Assembly: GCF_002895565.1 (NCBI RefSeq)
Contig: NZ_AZRN01000036.1
Span: forward strand, 62,001-126,000
Source of the DNA: Petrotoga mexicana DSM 14811
GTDB taxonomy: Bacteria > Thermotogota > Thermotogae > Petrotogales > Petrotogaceae
Direction of reading: 5' to 3'
Length of the DNA stretch: 64,000 nt
Under the pieces are notes generated by a model. The model made no database searches, was not told the DNA's origin, and was given only the letters and a program-made list of their open reading frames with translations. Shown here in pieces: positions 7,918-18,072 of the stretch (the first letter of the stretch is position 1; every line of letters starts with the position of its first letter). The position numbers were made by a program, and so were the translations under genes.

Positions 7918-8832
7918 ATGGGAATTTTTGAAAAGTTCAAAAATGGTTTGAGTAAAGCGAGAAATACCATATTTAAAAATATCAAAACTATTTTTTCAGG
8001 TAAAGTTCTTGACGATGATGTATTGGAAGAATTAGAAGAGATTTTAATAATGTCTGATATGGGTGTTGAAGTTTCCCATGAAATTTTGAAAGAGTTAAAA
8101 AGTAGATATAAAGCTGATAATTCTTACAATGATCCCCTTTTATTATTGAGAGATATTTTAGTGGAAAATTTACAGAAAGACGAAGTAGTTAACGACTTTC
8201 AGCAAAAACCTTATGTAATACTCATTGTTGGAGTAAACGGTAGCGGTAAAACTACAACTGCTGCTAAGTTAGCAAAGATGTATTCTAGCCAAGGTAAAGA
8301 AGTTGTTTTAGCTGCCGCAGATACATTTAGGGCTGCTGCAATTGAGCAGCTCAAAGAGTGGGGTAATAGGTTAAATACCACTGTAATAGCTCACCAAAAA
8401 GGTTCAGATGCCGCAGCTGTGGTGTACGATGCAATAACGCACGCAAAATCAAGAGGTAAAGATGTAGTGTTAATAGATACTGCAGGACGTTTGCATACAA
8501 AAAGCAATTTAATGGATGAATTGAAAAAAATAAGGCGTGTGGTTGAAAGGGAAGTTCCAGGAGCTCCTCATGAAACACTGTTAGTTCTTGATGGAACTAC
8601 TGGTCAAAATGGTATTTCTCAAGCAAAGGCTTTTAAAGAAGCTATAGATATAACGGGTATAATCGTGACTAAACTGGATGGAACCGCCAAAGGGGGAATA
8701 GCTTTCGCTATAAACCATGAACTCAATATTCCAATAAAGCTAGTAGGATTTGGGGAAAAAGAAGACGATTTACAAATCTTTGATCCGTTATCCTACTGTG
8801 ATGCTTTACTAGGTGTTGATGAAGTAGAATGA
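7918..8832 (+). CDS. ftsY: Signal recognition particle receptor FtsY
   Basis: FtsY is the SRP receptor GTPase that docks ribosome-nascent-chain complexes at the membrane for co-translational insertion. The 304-residue protein has the N domain helices (residues 1-95). The NG GTPase motifs follow: P-loop GVNGSGKTTTAAKLA (about 105-119), DTFRAAAIEQL, DTAGRLHTK and TKLDGTAKGG, with the closing FGEKEDDLQIFDP. It lacks the long acidic A domain of E. coli FtsY, as in most thermophiles. The ATG follows GGAGG. Its stop overlaps the start of the DUF2225 gene by four bases. Confidence 0.97.
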   Translation: MGIFEKFKNGLSKARNTIFKNIKTIFSGKVLDDDVLEELEEILIMSDMGVEVSHEILKELKSRYKADNSYNDPLLLLRDILVENLQKDEVVNDFQQKPYVILIVGVNGSGKTTTAAKLAKMYSSQGKEVVLAAADTFRAAAIEQLKEWGNRLNTTVIAHQKGSDAAAVVYDAITHAKSRGKDVVLIDTAGRLHTKSNLMDELKKIRRVVEREVPGAPHETLLVLDGTTGQNGISQAKAFKEAIDITGIIVTKLDGTAKGGIAFAINHELNIPIKLVGFGEKEDDLQIFDPLSYCDALLGVDEVE

Positions 8833-9491
8833 AAGATTTTATTAGAGATTTTGCAGTTTGCCCAATATGTCAAAAAGAATTTTCATTTGATAAAGTAGCT
8901 TCAACGTCTATAAAAGTAAGTTCTTATGATTTAGATTTGAAACCTGAATACAGAGATATTAATGTATCTCTCTATTCTTTAGTTACTTGTCCTCATTGCT
9001 ATTTTACTTTTCAGGAAAAAGATAAAGATTACATATATGAATATTTAAATTCTCAAAACATCGAAGAAGTTAAGCAGTTTTTAAATAATATAAATAAACT
9101 ATCCCTTCCAGAAGTAGATAATTCTTCTTCAAAATCTCATGAATTTTATGCAATTCAACTTATGATAGCAGCCAATATTTATGCTATTTTGGGGCTGCCT
9201 AGCGAAGTAGTAAAAATTCTAGTAAAATTTGCTTGGTACTACCGGGAACAAAATGAAGAAGAAAAAGAGTTAGGAATACTTTACTATTGTGGAAAGATAA
9301 TTGAAAAGAACTACGAAACATTTTCAGAAGAAGATTATATATTTTCGCTGTTTTATCTAGGCTATATAAATTATAGATTGAATAATAGAAAAGAAGCGGC
9401 GAAGTTGTTTGATTATTTATTAAAAAATTATAATAATCCTGCAAATCCGTATTTAAAGGCTGCAAAATTTCTAAGGGGTGAATTAAAGTGA
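8829..9491 (+). CDS. DUF2225 domain protein
   Basis: The 220-residue protein begins with a zinc-ribbon-like region (CPICQKEF near residue 11, CPHCYFTF near residue 56), as in DUF2225, followed by a helical region that looks TPR-like (LGILYYCGKIIEKNYE; FYLGYINYRLNNRKEAAKLF). Function of the family is not established. The start overlaps the ftsY stop and the stop overlaps the GTG of the next gene by four bases, so the three genes are translationally coupled. Confidence 0.75.
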   Translation: MKDFIRDFAVCPICQKEFSFDKVASTSIKVSSYDLDLKPEYRDINVSLYSLVTCPHCYFTFQEKDKDYIYEYLNSQNIEEVKQFLNNINKLSLPEVDNSSSKSHEFYAIQLMIAANIYAILGLPSEVVKILVKFAWYYREQNEEEKELGILYYCGKIIEKNYETFSEEDYIFSLFYLGYINYRLNNRKEAAKLFDYLLKNYNNPANPYLKAAKFLRGELK

Positions 9492-11281
9492 GGAAATTTT
9501 TTTGGATTTTTTTGTTAGGTGTGGTATTTTTTCTATCTGGCTGTACAGTTTTTCAACCAACCTCTCAAGAAACCACTTTGCCAAGCGAGAACTTAGAGTT
9601 AATTCAAAATCAATTGGATGAATTGGATGAGCGTTTAACTCAAATGGAAGAAAAACTTAATACCTTATCTGACGAAATTTATCAAATTTCAAAGAATAAC
9701 AGTTATGCTTATGATATGACAAAAAGTTTAAAAGATCAGTATACCAATATTGATAGCAGGGTAGTAACCTTGGAAAATTATTTATATGAAGGGCGGAGTT
9801 CTGAATCGATTGATAAACTACTAGATTTAGATCAAAGGGTGCAAAGTTTAGAGGATCAAATTAACAATATGAATCAAAAAAATGTTAATAATACTATAAA
9901 CACTGATTTAGATCAAAGAGTATCGCAATTGGAAATTCAGATTACAGAATTACAGAATGTTGTGAACAATATTCCCAAAAATGATCAAAAGATCCTTTTA
10001 GATAGTGTGAATTCATTAACGGAAAAGGTTAATAGTTTAGAACAAAGTTTTAAAAACTCTGAGTTTTACTTTTTGGAAAACGGTAATATAAAAGAACTCG
10101 TTCAACAAGAGGTAGACAAACTTAATTTAGAAAAATATGTGGAAAACATAGTAGATTATAAAACGGAAGAGACCGTATCTAAATTTTATTATAAAAACCA
10201 GAGTGAAGATATTTTGAACGTAAAATCTTTAGAAAATATGGTTGCTTCTTTAGATAAGGAAGTAGACAATATAAAATATGAGCTTCAAAAGGTTATCACT
10301 CAACCACCAAATTCATTAAACGAGAAATACCTTGGTCAAATACAAAATATTGAAATGAAGATCGATCAACTTTATAGCTCTGTAGGAGAAGCCGAGGCTA
10401 ATTATTTATTTGAGAATTCAAACGAAGTTAGGTATCAAGTTAAGTCGGGGGATACTCTAATAAGCATTTCAAATGCCTTTAAATTAGGAAACAATGGTGT
10501 TCAAATTATTTTGCAAGCCAATAATTTACAATCCACGAATATTAAAGTAGGGCAAGAATTAATCATACCGGTGAATAATATTGAAGAGTATATAAGATGG
10601 CCTTTTCCTAAAACTTCACCTGCCAATTATAAAAATGTTGTTGTAAGGTTTGGAGAAAGGAATGCTGCTGGAGTTTCAAGCGGGATAGGAGTTTTGGTTC
10701 AAACCGAACAAGTTTATCCTGTCATGCCTGGAAGAGTAATTGAGACTGGAAAATTATCGAACAACAATTGGTATATAAAAGTGGATCATGGAAATGCTAT
10801 TATAAGTGTCATAGGGAATTTAAAGACACCGTATGTTGATGAAGGTAAATGGGTTGATTCGAATACATCGTTAGGAATTGCTCAAGCAGGTAGTATTGTT
10901 ACAGTTGAATTATGGAAGAACGGAGAGCCAAGAGACCCTTTGAAACTTTTTTACAATATGATTGGAGAATTCCAGGCAACTTACTATACAGAATGGGATG
11001 ACAAACTTGTTTATTCTCCAACTTTTAGGTTAACAAGGTCTGGAGAAAAGCCAACACCCTACAAAACAATTGCAGCAGATCCCGATGTCCTACCTTTAGG
11101 AACGATAGTATACATACCTGAATTGTCAGATCTTCCAAATAATGGGTATTTTGAAGTTCAAGATACAGGAGCCAAAGTTTTGGGAAATAAAATTGATATA
11201 TATGTAAATGATGTAAGGTTAGCTAATAATAGTTTACAGAATTTAACTGTTTACGTTGTTGGTAGAAAATCAGATGTATAG
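9488..11281 (+). CDS. LysM/LytM-like/3D-domain cell-wall lipoprotein
   Basis: A lipoprotein signal peptide ends in the lipobox LSGC (Cys near residue 19). A long coiled coil follows (residues ~38-310, many heptads such as LDQRVSQLEIQITELQ). A LysM peptidoglycan-binding module comes next (about 315-360, YQVKSGDTLISISNAFKL). Then comes a LytM/M23-like fold (about 385-490) in which the usual HxH zinc motif is replaced by VEL, so it is probably not a metallopeptidase. The C-terminal 3D domain (about 497-595) has AADPDVLPLGTIVYIP and VQDTGAKVLGNKIDIYV with its aspartates, as in MltA/Rpf-like lytic enzymes. It is probably an outer-sheath or periplasmic cell-wall factor. GTG start overlapping the upstream stop. 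Confidence 0.8.
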   Translation: MRKFFWIFLLGVVFFLSGCTVFQPTSQETTLPSENLELIQNQLDELDERLTQMEEKLNTLSDEIYQISKNNSYAYDMTKSLKDQYTNIDSRVVTLENYLYEGRSSESIDKLLDLDQRVQSLEDQINNMNQKNVNNTINTDLDQRVSQLEIQITELQNVVNNIPKNDQKILLDSVNSLTEKVNSLEQSFKNSEFYFLENGNIKELVQQEVDKLNLEKYVENIVDYKTEETVSKFYYKNQSEDILNVKSLENMVASLDKEVDNIKYELQKVITQPPNSLNEKYLGQIQNIEMKIDQLYSSVGEAEANYLFENSNEVRYQVKSGDTLISISNAFKLGNNGVQIILQANNLQSTNIKVGQELIIPVNNIEEYIRWPFPKTSPANYKNVVVRFGERNAAGVSSGIGVLVQTEQVYPVMPGRVIETGKLSNNNWYIKVDHGNAIISVIGNLKTPYVDEGKWVDSNTSLGIAQAGSIVTVELWKNGEPRDPLKLFYNMIGEFQATYYTEWDDKLVYSPTFRLTRSGEKPTPYKTIAADPDVLPLGTIVYIPELSDLPNNGYFEVQDTGAKVLGNKIDIYVNDVRLANNSLQNLTVYVVGRKSDV

Positions 11282-11380
11282 AGGTGTAATGTTTAAGAAG
11301 TTTATTTGATGTATTTCTATGAAGCTTTAATTTATTATTGAACAACGATGAAACGTTTATTTTAAAAGGAGGAATAAATA

Positions 11381-11851
11381 ATGTCGCTTACTGTCAAAAG
11401 CAGTTATGCTTTAAGAGCTTTGTTTGAATTAGCCGTATTAACCGAAGATGAAGGAAAAGAAAAAGTACCTATTAGTGAATTGTCTGAAAGGCAAAACATA
11501 CCAAAAGATTTTCTTGAAAAAATCTTTATAGAATTACGTGATGCAGGAATTGTAAAATCTGTTAGAGGTAAATTTGGTGGATATGCTTTGGCTAAAAATC
11601 CAGAAGATTTACGGTTAAGTGAAATTATTCAAGTTTTAGATAAACCCCTTCAATCTTTTGATTGTATTGTTGGAGAATGTTCGTTGGAAATAGAGTGTGC
11701 CGTTGAATTTGTATGGAAAAGGGTTAATAATTCTATCATGTTAGAGCTGAATAAAATGACTTTGCAAGATATAATTGATTACGGAAGAAAAATTGCACAG
11801 ATTAAGATCTCAGAAAATGTAGGAGGTAGATTAAAAAAAATAAATGTTTAA
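11381..11851 (+). CDS. Rrf2 family transcriptional regulator
   Basis: The 156-residue protein has the Rrf2 winged helix (SSYALRALFELAVL; ISELSERQNIPKDFLEKIF; VRGKFGGYALAKNPEDL). A cysteine cluster (C95, C100, C106 in FDCIVGECSLEIECAVEF) matches the Fe-S cluster ligands of IscR/NsrR-type members. It probably senses iron-sulfur status or redox/sulfur conditions. It overlaps mnmA by 8 bases; MnmA needs activated sulfur, so co-regulation of sulfur transfer is plausible. No iscS is adjacent in the window. The ATG follows AGGAGG. Confidence 0.9.
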   Translation: MSLTVKSSYALRALFELAVLTEDEGKEKVPISELSERQNIPKDFLEKIFIELRDAGIVKSVRGKFGGYALAKNPEDLRLSEIIQVLDKPLQSFDCIVGECSLEIECAVEFVWKRVNNSIMLELNKMTLQDIIDYGRKIAQIKISENVGGRLKKINV

Positions 11852-12932
11852 TAAAAAAGTATTAATGCTTATGAGTGGTGGGGTAGATAGCTCTGTTGCT
11901 GCCTATCTTTTGAAAGAACAAAATTATCAAGTTATAGGGCTTCATTTCAAAACGGTGAGCGATATTGTTTTTTCAATGATCCCTGAAAAAAAGAAAGTTT
12001 GTTGTAGTCCTTCAGATACACAAGATGCCTTAAAAATTGCAAATAAGTTAGATCTCGATGATTTTCAGATCGTTGATATAAAAAAGGAATTTAAAGAAAA
12101 AATAATCAATTATTTTATAAATACCTACAAAGAAGGTAAAACACCCAATCCTTGCATGTTATGCAACAGGTTTTTTAAGTTTGGGAAAGCTTTAGAGATA
12201 GCTCATAGCTACGGTGCAGATTTTGTTTCCAGTGGTCACTATTTAATGAGAGAGTATTCTGAAAAGTACTCTACCTATGTTATTAAAAAAGGCGTTGACC
12301 AATACAAAGATCAATCATACTTTCTATCGTACATAGACAGAAATACTCTTCCCAAATTGCATTTTCCATTGGGAAATATGTATAAAGTTGAAATCAGGGA
12401 TATAGCAAAAAAAAAAGGGTTAAGCGTAGCAAATAAACCTGACAGTCAAGAATTGTGTTTTATTCCTGATAACGATTATAGAAGATTTCTGAAAGAATAT
12501 GGAGTTAATCCTGAAGAAGGAAAAGTTTACGATTTAGAAGGAAACGAAATAGGAACTCACACTGGATACATGAATTACACTATTGGTCAACGTACCGGGA
12601 TAAGCTACTATAAAAACGCAAATGTGAAATTACATGTATATAAAATACTTCCTCAAAAGAATGTTCTTATAGTTGCACCTACTGAAGAAATGTATTCTAA
12701 AGAACTTATTGTACAAAACGTCAACTTTTTTGTAGATTTCAAAGAAATAGAAGGATTTTGTAGAGTTCGCAAAAAAAGTGAAGAAAAGCCCGCAGTTGTT
12801 AAAAAGACCGATGATCATACTTTAAAAGTAAATTTTAAAGAACCTATATTTGCCGTTACACCTGGTCAATTTGCAACAATTTATGATGAAAGCGGTGTTG
12901 TTTTAGCTTCTGGTATAATCAATATTAATTGA
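11844..12932 (+). CDS. mnmA: tRNA-specific 2-thiouridylase MnmA
   Basis: MnmA installs 2-thiouridine at U34 of tRNA-Lys, -Glu and -Gln using ATP and relayed persulfide sulfur. The N-terminal PP-loop is MSGGVDSSVAAYLL. The catalytic cysteine pair is in NPCMLCNR (C104) and QELCFIPD (C205). The C-terminal beta-barrel is visible (NYTIGQRTGI; FAVTPGQFATIY). Its 362 residues are normal for the family. It starts inside the Rrf2 gene (8-base overlap), indicating translational coupling. Confidence 0.96.
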   Translation: MFNKKVLMLMSGGVDSSVAAYLLKEQNYQVIGLHFKTVSDIVFSMIPEKKKVCCSPSDTQDALKIANKLDLDDFQIVDIKKEFKEKIINYFINTYKEGKTPNPCMLCNRFFKFGKALEIAHSYGADFVSSGHYLMREYSEKYSTYVIKKGVDQYKDQSYFLSYIDRNTLPKLHFPLGNMYKVEIRDIAKKKGLSVANKPDSQELCFIPDNDYRRFLKEYGVNPEEGKVYDLEGNEIGTHTGYMNYTIGQRTGISYYKNANVKLHVYKILPQKNVLIVAPTEEMYSKELIVQNVNFFVDFKEIEGFCRVRKKSEEKPAVVKKTDDHTLKVNFKEPIFAVTPGQFATIYDESGVVLASGIININ

Positions 12933-12950
12933 AATGGGGGAAATTTAATA

Positions 12951-13439
12951 ATGGGAATCAGGGACGCAGCATATCCAGGGAGTTTCGATCCAATAACCTA
13001 TGGACACGTTAATATAGTGAAAAGAGCGAGTGAAAGGTTTGACAAACTTTATGTTGTTGTTGTGAATAATCCCAACAAAAAGTATCTTTTTTCCCTACAA
13101 GAAAGGATTGAAATGGTAAAAAAGGATTTAGAGGGTATACCAAATGTTATTGTTGAATCTTTTGATGGTTTGTTGGTAAATTATTTAAAAGAAAAAAAAA
13201 TTTATAATTTAATAAGAGGTTTAAGGGCGGTCAGTGATTATGAGTATGAACTCCAAATGGCAAACGCTAACCATATGCTTTTTCGGGAGTTAGAGATTTT
13301 CTTTCTCATGGCTGATACTGATTTTTCTTACATTTCTTCGTCTATGATCAAAGAAATCGCATCTTACAATGGAGATGTTAGTAAATGGGTTTCTAAATTC
13401 GTCGAATCAAAATTACAAGAAAAACTATTAAAAAAATAG
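12951..13439 (+). CDS. coaD: Phosphopantetheine adenylyltransferase
   Basis: CoaD adenylates 4'-phosphopantetheine to dephospho-CoA, the penultimate step of CoA synthesis. The 162-residue protein shows the nucleotidyltransferase signature YPGSFDPITYGH at the N terminus, then IRGLRAVSDYEYELQMA and the C-terminal SYISSSMIKEIASYNGDVSKWV. All are diagnostic. It follows mnmA by 18 bases and has GGGGG as ribosome binding site. Confidence 0.97.
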   Translation: MGIRDAAYPGSFDPITYGHVNIVKRASERFDKLYVVVVNNPNKKYLFSLQERIEMVKKDLEGIPNVIVESFDGLLVNYLKEKKIYNLIRGLRAVSDYEYELQMANANHMLFRELEIFFLMADTDFSYISSSMIKEIASYNGDVSKWVSKFVESKLQEKLLKK

Positions 13440-13484
13440 TAATAAAACAATAATTTTCTTATTTTAATATTCAATTAATTGTGT

Positions 13485-13490
13485 TAAAAT
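13485..13490 (+). promoter_or_regulatory. Possible -10 element before tsf
   Basis: A TAAAAT preceded by TGTT lies in the gap between coaD and tsf; no strong -35 stands at 17 bases. If used, it would give a leader of about 100 bases carrying the G-rich patch described separately. Confidence 0.3.
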
Positions 13491-13510
13491 ACAGTGGTTT
13501 TATCGATCGT

Positions 13511-13552
13511 TATGGGTGGGGAGTGGGGCGAAGGTGGCGCTAACATAAGGTT
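13511..13552 (+). other. G-rich, structured leader patch before tsf
   Basis: In an AT-rich gap stands a run containing GGGTGGGGAGTGGGG followed by further GG pairs, flanked by TTATG (13511 region) and CATAA. Three runs of three or more G plus extra GG pairs make a G-quadruplex possible; the flanking repeats could close a stem. It can also be read as a 24-codon frame with no ribosome binding site, which I do not call a gene. Confidence 0.45.
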
Positions 13553-13598
13553 TTATTTTTTTAAAATCAGTAATAATAAGTATTAGGAGGTATTTTAA

Positions 13599-14192
13599 AT
13601 GGATGTATCAATTGAAAAGATAAAGAATCTTAGAACTTCAACAGGAGCGGGAATGTTGGATTGTAAAAATGCTTTAGTAGAGGCTAACGGGGATATAGAT
13701 AAAGCCGTTGAAATTTTAAGAAAGAAAGGTGCTATAAAAGCTGCAAAGAAAGCTGGAAGAGTCACCAACGAAGGTATAGTTTATTCTTATATTCATCATA
13801 ATGAAAAAATCGGTGTTCTTTTATTATTAGGATGTGAAACCGATTTTGTAGCTAGGACTGAGGATTTCCACGATTTAGCTAAGAAGATTTCTCTTCAAAT
13901 TGCATCGATGAATCCAAAATGGATTTCAAGGGAAGATGTACCTCAAGAAGTTGTCGATAAAGAAAAAGAAATTTACTTAGAAGAGTTAAACGATTCCAGC
14001 AAGCCTGAAAATATTAAGGAAAAGATTGTAGAAAATAAATTGGAAAAATTCTACAGCGAAAATTGTCTTCTTGAACAGGAATATGTTTTTGGTGAAGGGG
14101 AAAGTATCAAAGACATCATTAATTCTACGATAGCTAAAGTAGGAGAAAATATAACGGTAGATAAATTTGCTAGATTTGCAGTTGGCGAATAA
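13599..14192 (+). CDS. tsf: Elongation factor Ts
   Basis: EF-Ts is the nucleotide exchange factor of EF-Tu. The 197-residue protein has the N-terminal UBA-like module with KIKNLRTSTGAGMLDCKNAL and the core motif GCETDFVARTEDFHDLA. It is a short form with a single main subdomain, as in several thermophiles and Thermus. rpsB, usually just upstream, is not here; coaD takes its place. The ATG follows TAGGAGG. A terminator follows directly. Confidence 0.96.
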   Translation: MDVSIEKIKNLRTSTGAGMLDCKNALVEANGDIDKAVEILRKKGAIKAAKKAGRVTNEGIVYSYIHHNEKIGVLLLLGCETDFVARTEDFHDLAKKISLQIASMNPKWISREDVPQEVVDKEKEIYLEELNDSSKPENIKEKIVENKLEKFYSENCLLEQEYVFGEGESIKDIINSTIAKVGENITVDKFARFAVGE

Positions 14193-14193
14193 T

Positions 14194-14219
14194 AAAAAGG
14201 TGGAGTTTTCCGCCTTTTT
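14194..14219 (+). terminator. Intrinsic terminator after tsf
   Basis: AAAAAGGTGG (14194-14203) pairs with CCGCCTTTTT (14210-14219), with one G-T pair, around a short AGTTTT loop. The stem ends in a T run. It separates tsf from pyrH. Confidence 0.85.
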
Positions 14220-14290
14220 GCTTTATTTATAGAGTAGAAACTTTTTCTTTTAACTATAAAACTGCATTCTCGTATTTAAAAGGAGGCCCT

Positions 14291-14989
14291 ATGTACAAAA
14301 GAGTATTACTAAAATTAAGTGGGGAAGCTTTGAGTGGTGAAGGGGGAAAAGGATTTTCTGAGAAAATGTTAACATATCTGGTGAACGAGATCCAGAAAAT
14401 CCATAGTTTAAATATTAAATTGGGGATCGTCATAGGAGCTGGCAACATTTTTAGGGGAAAAGAGTTAAAAGATTTCCGAATTCAAATGGCAGATCAATTA
14501 GGGATGTTGGGCACTGTCATAAATTCACTCTATCTTAAAAATGTTTTCGAAAAGAAAGGTATAAAAAGTATCGTAGTTTCCCCGATTGTTAATTTGCCTT
14601 CTGTAATGCCACTTAAATATGATTTTATTGAACAGTATTTTGAAGCTGGGTATATTGTCTTATTTGGTGGCGGAACTTCCAACCCTTTGTTCACTACGGA
14701 TACTGCTGCCGCATTGAGAGCGATAGAAATGAATGCAGATATACTTGTTAAAGCCACCAAGGTGGATGGAATATACAATAAAGATCCAAAATTATTCGAA
14801 GATGCCAAAAAATATGATATCATAACTTATGAACAAGCAATTAAAGAGCAAATAAAAGTAATGGATACAGAGGCTTTTTCAATATGTGAAAAAAATAATC
14901 TTTCCATATTGATTATTAATTTTTTCAAAGAAGGGAACTTGCTTAAAGCTATAGAAGGAGAGAATATAGGCACTAAAGTCAACTACTAA
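14291..14989 (+). CDS. pyrH: Uridylate kinase (UMP kinase)
   Basis: PyrH phosphorylates UMP to UDP in pyrimidine synthesis and belongs to the amino-acid-kinase fold. The 232-residue protein shows RVLLKLSGEALSGE, IVIGAGNIFRGKEL, ADQLGMLGTVINSLYL, FGGGTSNPLFTTDTAAALRA, KATKVDGIYNKDP and VMDTEAFSICEKN. All are characteristic. The ATG follows AGGAGG. It lies between tsf and eno but is separated from tsf by a terminator. Confidence 0.97.
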   Translation: MYKRVLLKLSGEALSGEGGKGFSEKMLTYLVNEIQKIHSLNIKLGIVIGAGNIFRGKELKDFRIQMADQLGMLGTVINSLYLKNVFEKKGIKSIVVSPIVNLPSVMPLKYDFIEQYFEAGYIVLFGGGTSNPLFTTDTAAALRAIEMNADILVKATKVDGIYNKDPKLFEDAKKYDIITYEQAIKEQIKVMDTEAFSICEKNNLSILIINFFKEGNLLKAIEGENIGTKVNY

Positions 14990-15029
14990 CAAATTCTCAT
15001 TTAAGCCCGAGTTATATTCGAGATTTTAA

Positions 15030-16367
<1,338 letters not shown>

Positions 16368-16394
16368 TGTATATTTAAATTAAAATAGTTCATT

Positions 16395-16431
16395 AAAAAA
16401 ACCGGTGATTCCTTACTTCACCGGTTTTTTT
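16395..16431. terminator. Bidirectional intrinsic terminator between eno and the convergent minus-strand operon
   Basis: A perfect 14-base inverted repeat: AAAAAAACCGGTGA (16395-16408) and TCACCGGTTTTTTT (16418-16431) around a 9-base loop. With A and T runs on either side it can stop transcription from both strands. Confidence 0.95.
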
Positions 16432-16473
16432 AATAGATATATTTGTTATAATACTTGAACGAAATTATTTTTG

Positions 16474-17553
16474 TCATACAAAATCAATTCTTTTTACCTG
16501 ATAATCTTTCTCCTCCAATTTTTTTATGAGATACTGCGTTTTTAATTTAAAATACTCAGAGTTATTCTCCAATTCGAAACTTATATAAATTTCCTTCTCA
16601 AAACTCTGTATATGTGCATCTACAACCCCAAAGTTATTGGTCAAAAGGATTAAATTTAACTTTTGGTTCATTGTCTTATTCTGATAACTTTTTGAATTAT
16701 TTTGATATTCTCTATCAATGGTAAAAAATATGGGCATCCCAAAGATCGAAAAAAACATCAGTGGCGTTTTTGTTTCTAAGCTTAGATTTTTAATAGTTAA
16801 GTAAGAACTTAATGTTTTATCCACTATATTATTTTTTTTGATAATTTGGGATTCATTTTTATTAAGCAAGAAATTCTTATCTTTCTCTTGCAAGGTTAAT
16901 AATTCTTTCATTAGCCTTATCTCGTTCTTAGAGAAAAAATCCGGATTATCCCTTTTAGAAATATATGCTCTGATCATATCTACGATTTTATTGGCAGAAT
17001 GAGAGGGAGATAAAACGGAGTTTAAGTTATCTTTAAAGGATTTTAGAAGTGCAACTACTATCTTCTCAGTTAGTTTTTTAAAGGAAGTTATCTCGCGGGT
17101 TTCCAAATTACCAAATTTTAAGTTTTTCAATCGTCCGTTTAGGGTTCGAGAAAATTCCGAGAGCCATATTGATGCTTTCATATTTTGTGATTCTGTGATG
17201 TTAGGAGATTTAAGATTAATAGCATCGATATCTTTAAAGTTTGGGAATTTCATACTTAATTTAAAGCCATCTTTTGATGACTCACCCAAATATTTCATCT
17301 TAATTGGACCATCTATATTATTTGTTTTTTCTTGTGATTTTAAAAAATTTAAATTTACTCTAGTACCTGTTTTAAAATGTTGAGTGCTTTGATTTTCTAG
17401 TAGGAAAAGAAAATTTTTAACACCTATTATAACTATGTTATCCTTTGAATAAAGAACTGTACCTACCATTTTATTAATATTATTCTTCTTTGCGTAATCC
17501 AATAAAAAGGAATTATTTTGAGAAAGGATTAAACTCAACAATTTGTCATACAT
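16474..17553 (-). CDS. Uncharacterised protein, possibly FliK-like at its C terminus
   Basis: I do not recognise this 359-residue, lysine- and asparagine-rich protein. It has no signal peptide or membrane segment. The N-terminal ~100 residues look beta-rich (IVIIGVKNFLFLLENQ). The middle is helical, and the last ~80 residues (LNLILLTNNFGVVDAHIQ ... YLIKKLEEKDYQVKRI) loosely recall the C-terminal domain of flagellar hook-length proteins. That resemblance is weak. It follows the HTH gene by 9 bases and shares the terminator with eno. Confidence 0.5.
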   Translation of the reverse strand: MYDKLLSLILSQNNSFLLDYAKKNNINKMVGTVLYSKDNIVIIGVKNFLFLLENQSTQHFKTGTRVNLNFLKSQEKTNNIDGPIKMKYLGESSKDGFKLSMKFPNFKDIDAINLKSPNITESQNMKASIWLSEFSRTLNGRLKNLKFGNLETREITSFKKLTEKIVVALLKSFKDNLNSVLSPSHSANKIVDMIRAYISKRDNPDFFSKNEIRLMKELLTLQEKDKNFLLNKNESQIIKKNNIVDKTLSSYLTIKNLSLETKTPLMFFSIFGMPIFFTIDREYQNNSKSYQNKTMNQKLNLILLTNNFGVVDAHIQSFEKEIYISFELENNSEYFKLKTQYLIKKLEEKDYQVKRIDFV

Positions 17554-17562
17554 TTTAATTAC

Positions 17563-18072
17563 CTACTCTTCAGATTTATCGAATAGACCCAATTCCAAAG
17601 ATTTTTTAACAGATTTATAGCGTTTGATTTTGGAAGTAACCAACTTCTCCGAAGTAAGCAATTTCTCTTTCATCATTATGTATCTAACTTTATTGGGGGC
17701 AGTGAAGTACCAGTTGTTAAAAGAAGAAGAATATTCAGGTACGTTTACTTTGTATTTTGTTCCAATTACCGCTCTTGATTCTATTTTTTCTATTGCTTTA
17801 ATTTTTTTAAAATAAGTAATTGCATTTTGCGTTCTTCCAATACTAATATTCAAATTTGAAGCTATTTCGCGCACACTGGTATGGGTAACTGTATGATCGT
17901 ATCCAAGTCCGTAGCTCATGTTGTACAAGTATAAATATACCTTTGCAAAAGACGACGGGGTTAGTTGCAAAATATACATAAGTACCTTTTCTGGTATCTG
18001 TATGAATGGTCTGACTGGTCGATATTCAAATAAATTTACGTTAGTATCTTTTTCCCCTTTTGTTCTAGGCAT
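17563..18072 (-). CDS. Winged-helix/HTH protein of unknown role, replication-initiator-like
   Basis: The 169-residue protein contains a helix-turn-helix (TSVREIASNLNISIGRTQNAITYFKKIKAIEK, roughly residues 80-112). This is preceded by a helical segment (LQLTPSSFAKVYLYLYNMSYG) that resembles the N-terminal wing of plasmid/phage replication and DnaD-like proteins. The ATG at 18072 overlaps the stop of the upstream gene (TAATG) and is preceded by GGGAGG; a longer form from 18090 would start within that site. A role in DNA binding is likely; the target is unknown. Confidence 0.55.
   Translation of the reverse strand: MPRTKGEKDTNVNLFEYRPVRPFIQIPEKVLMYILQLTPSSFAKVYLYLYNMSYGLGYDHTVTHTSVREIASNLNISIGRTQNAITYFKKIKAIEKIESRAVIGTKYKVNVPEYSSSFNNWYFTAPNKVRYIMMKEKLLTSEKLVTSKIKRYKSVKKSLELGLFDKSEE

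Noticed and set aside
7584-7985. 133-codon minus-strand frame across the end of the GH13 gene and start of ftsY
   Set aside because: Lies opposite two clear genes and has no recognisable content or start signal.
13512-13586. 24-codon frame in the G-rich patch before tsf
   Set aside because: No ribosome binding site; the glycine-rich content is explained by the G runs.
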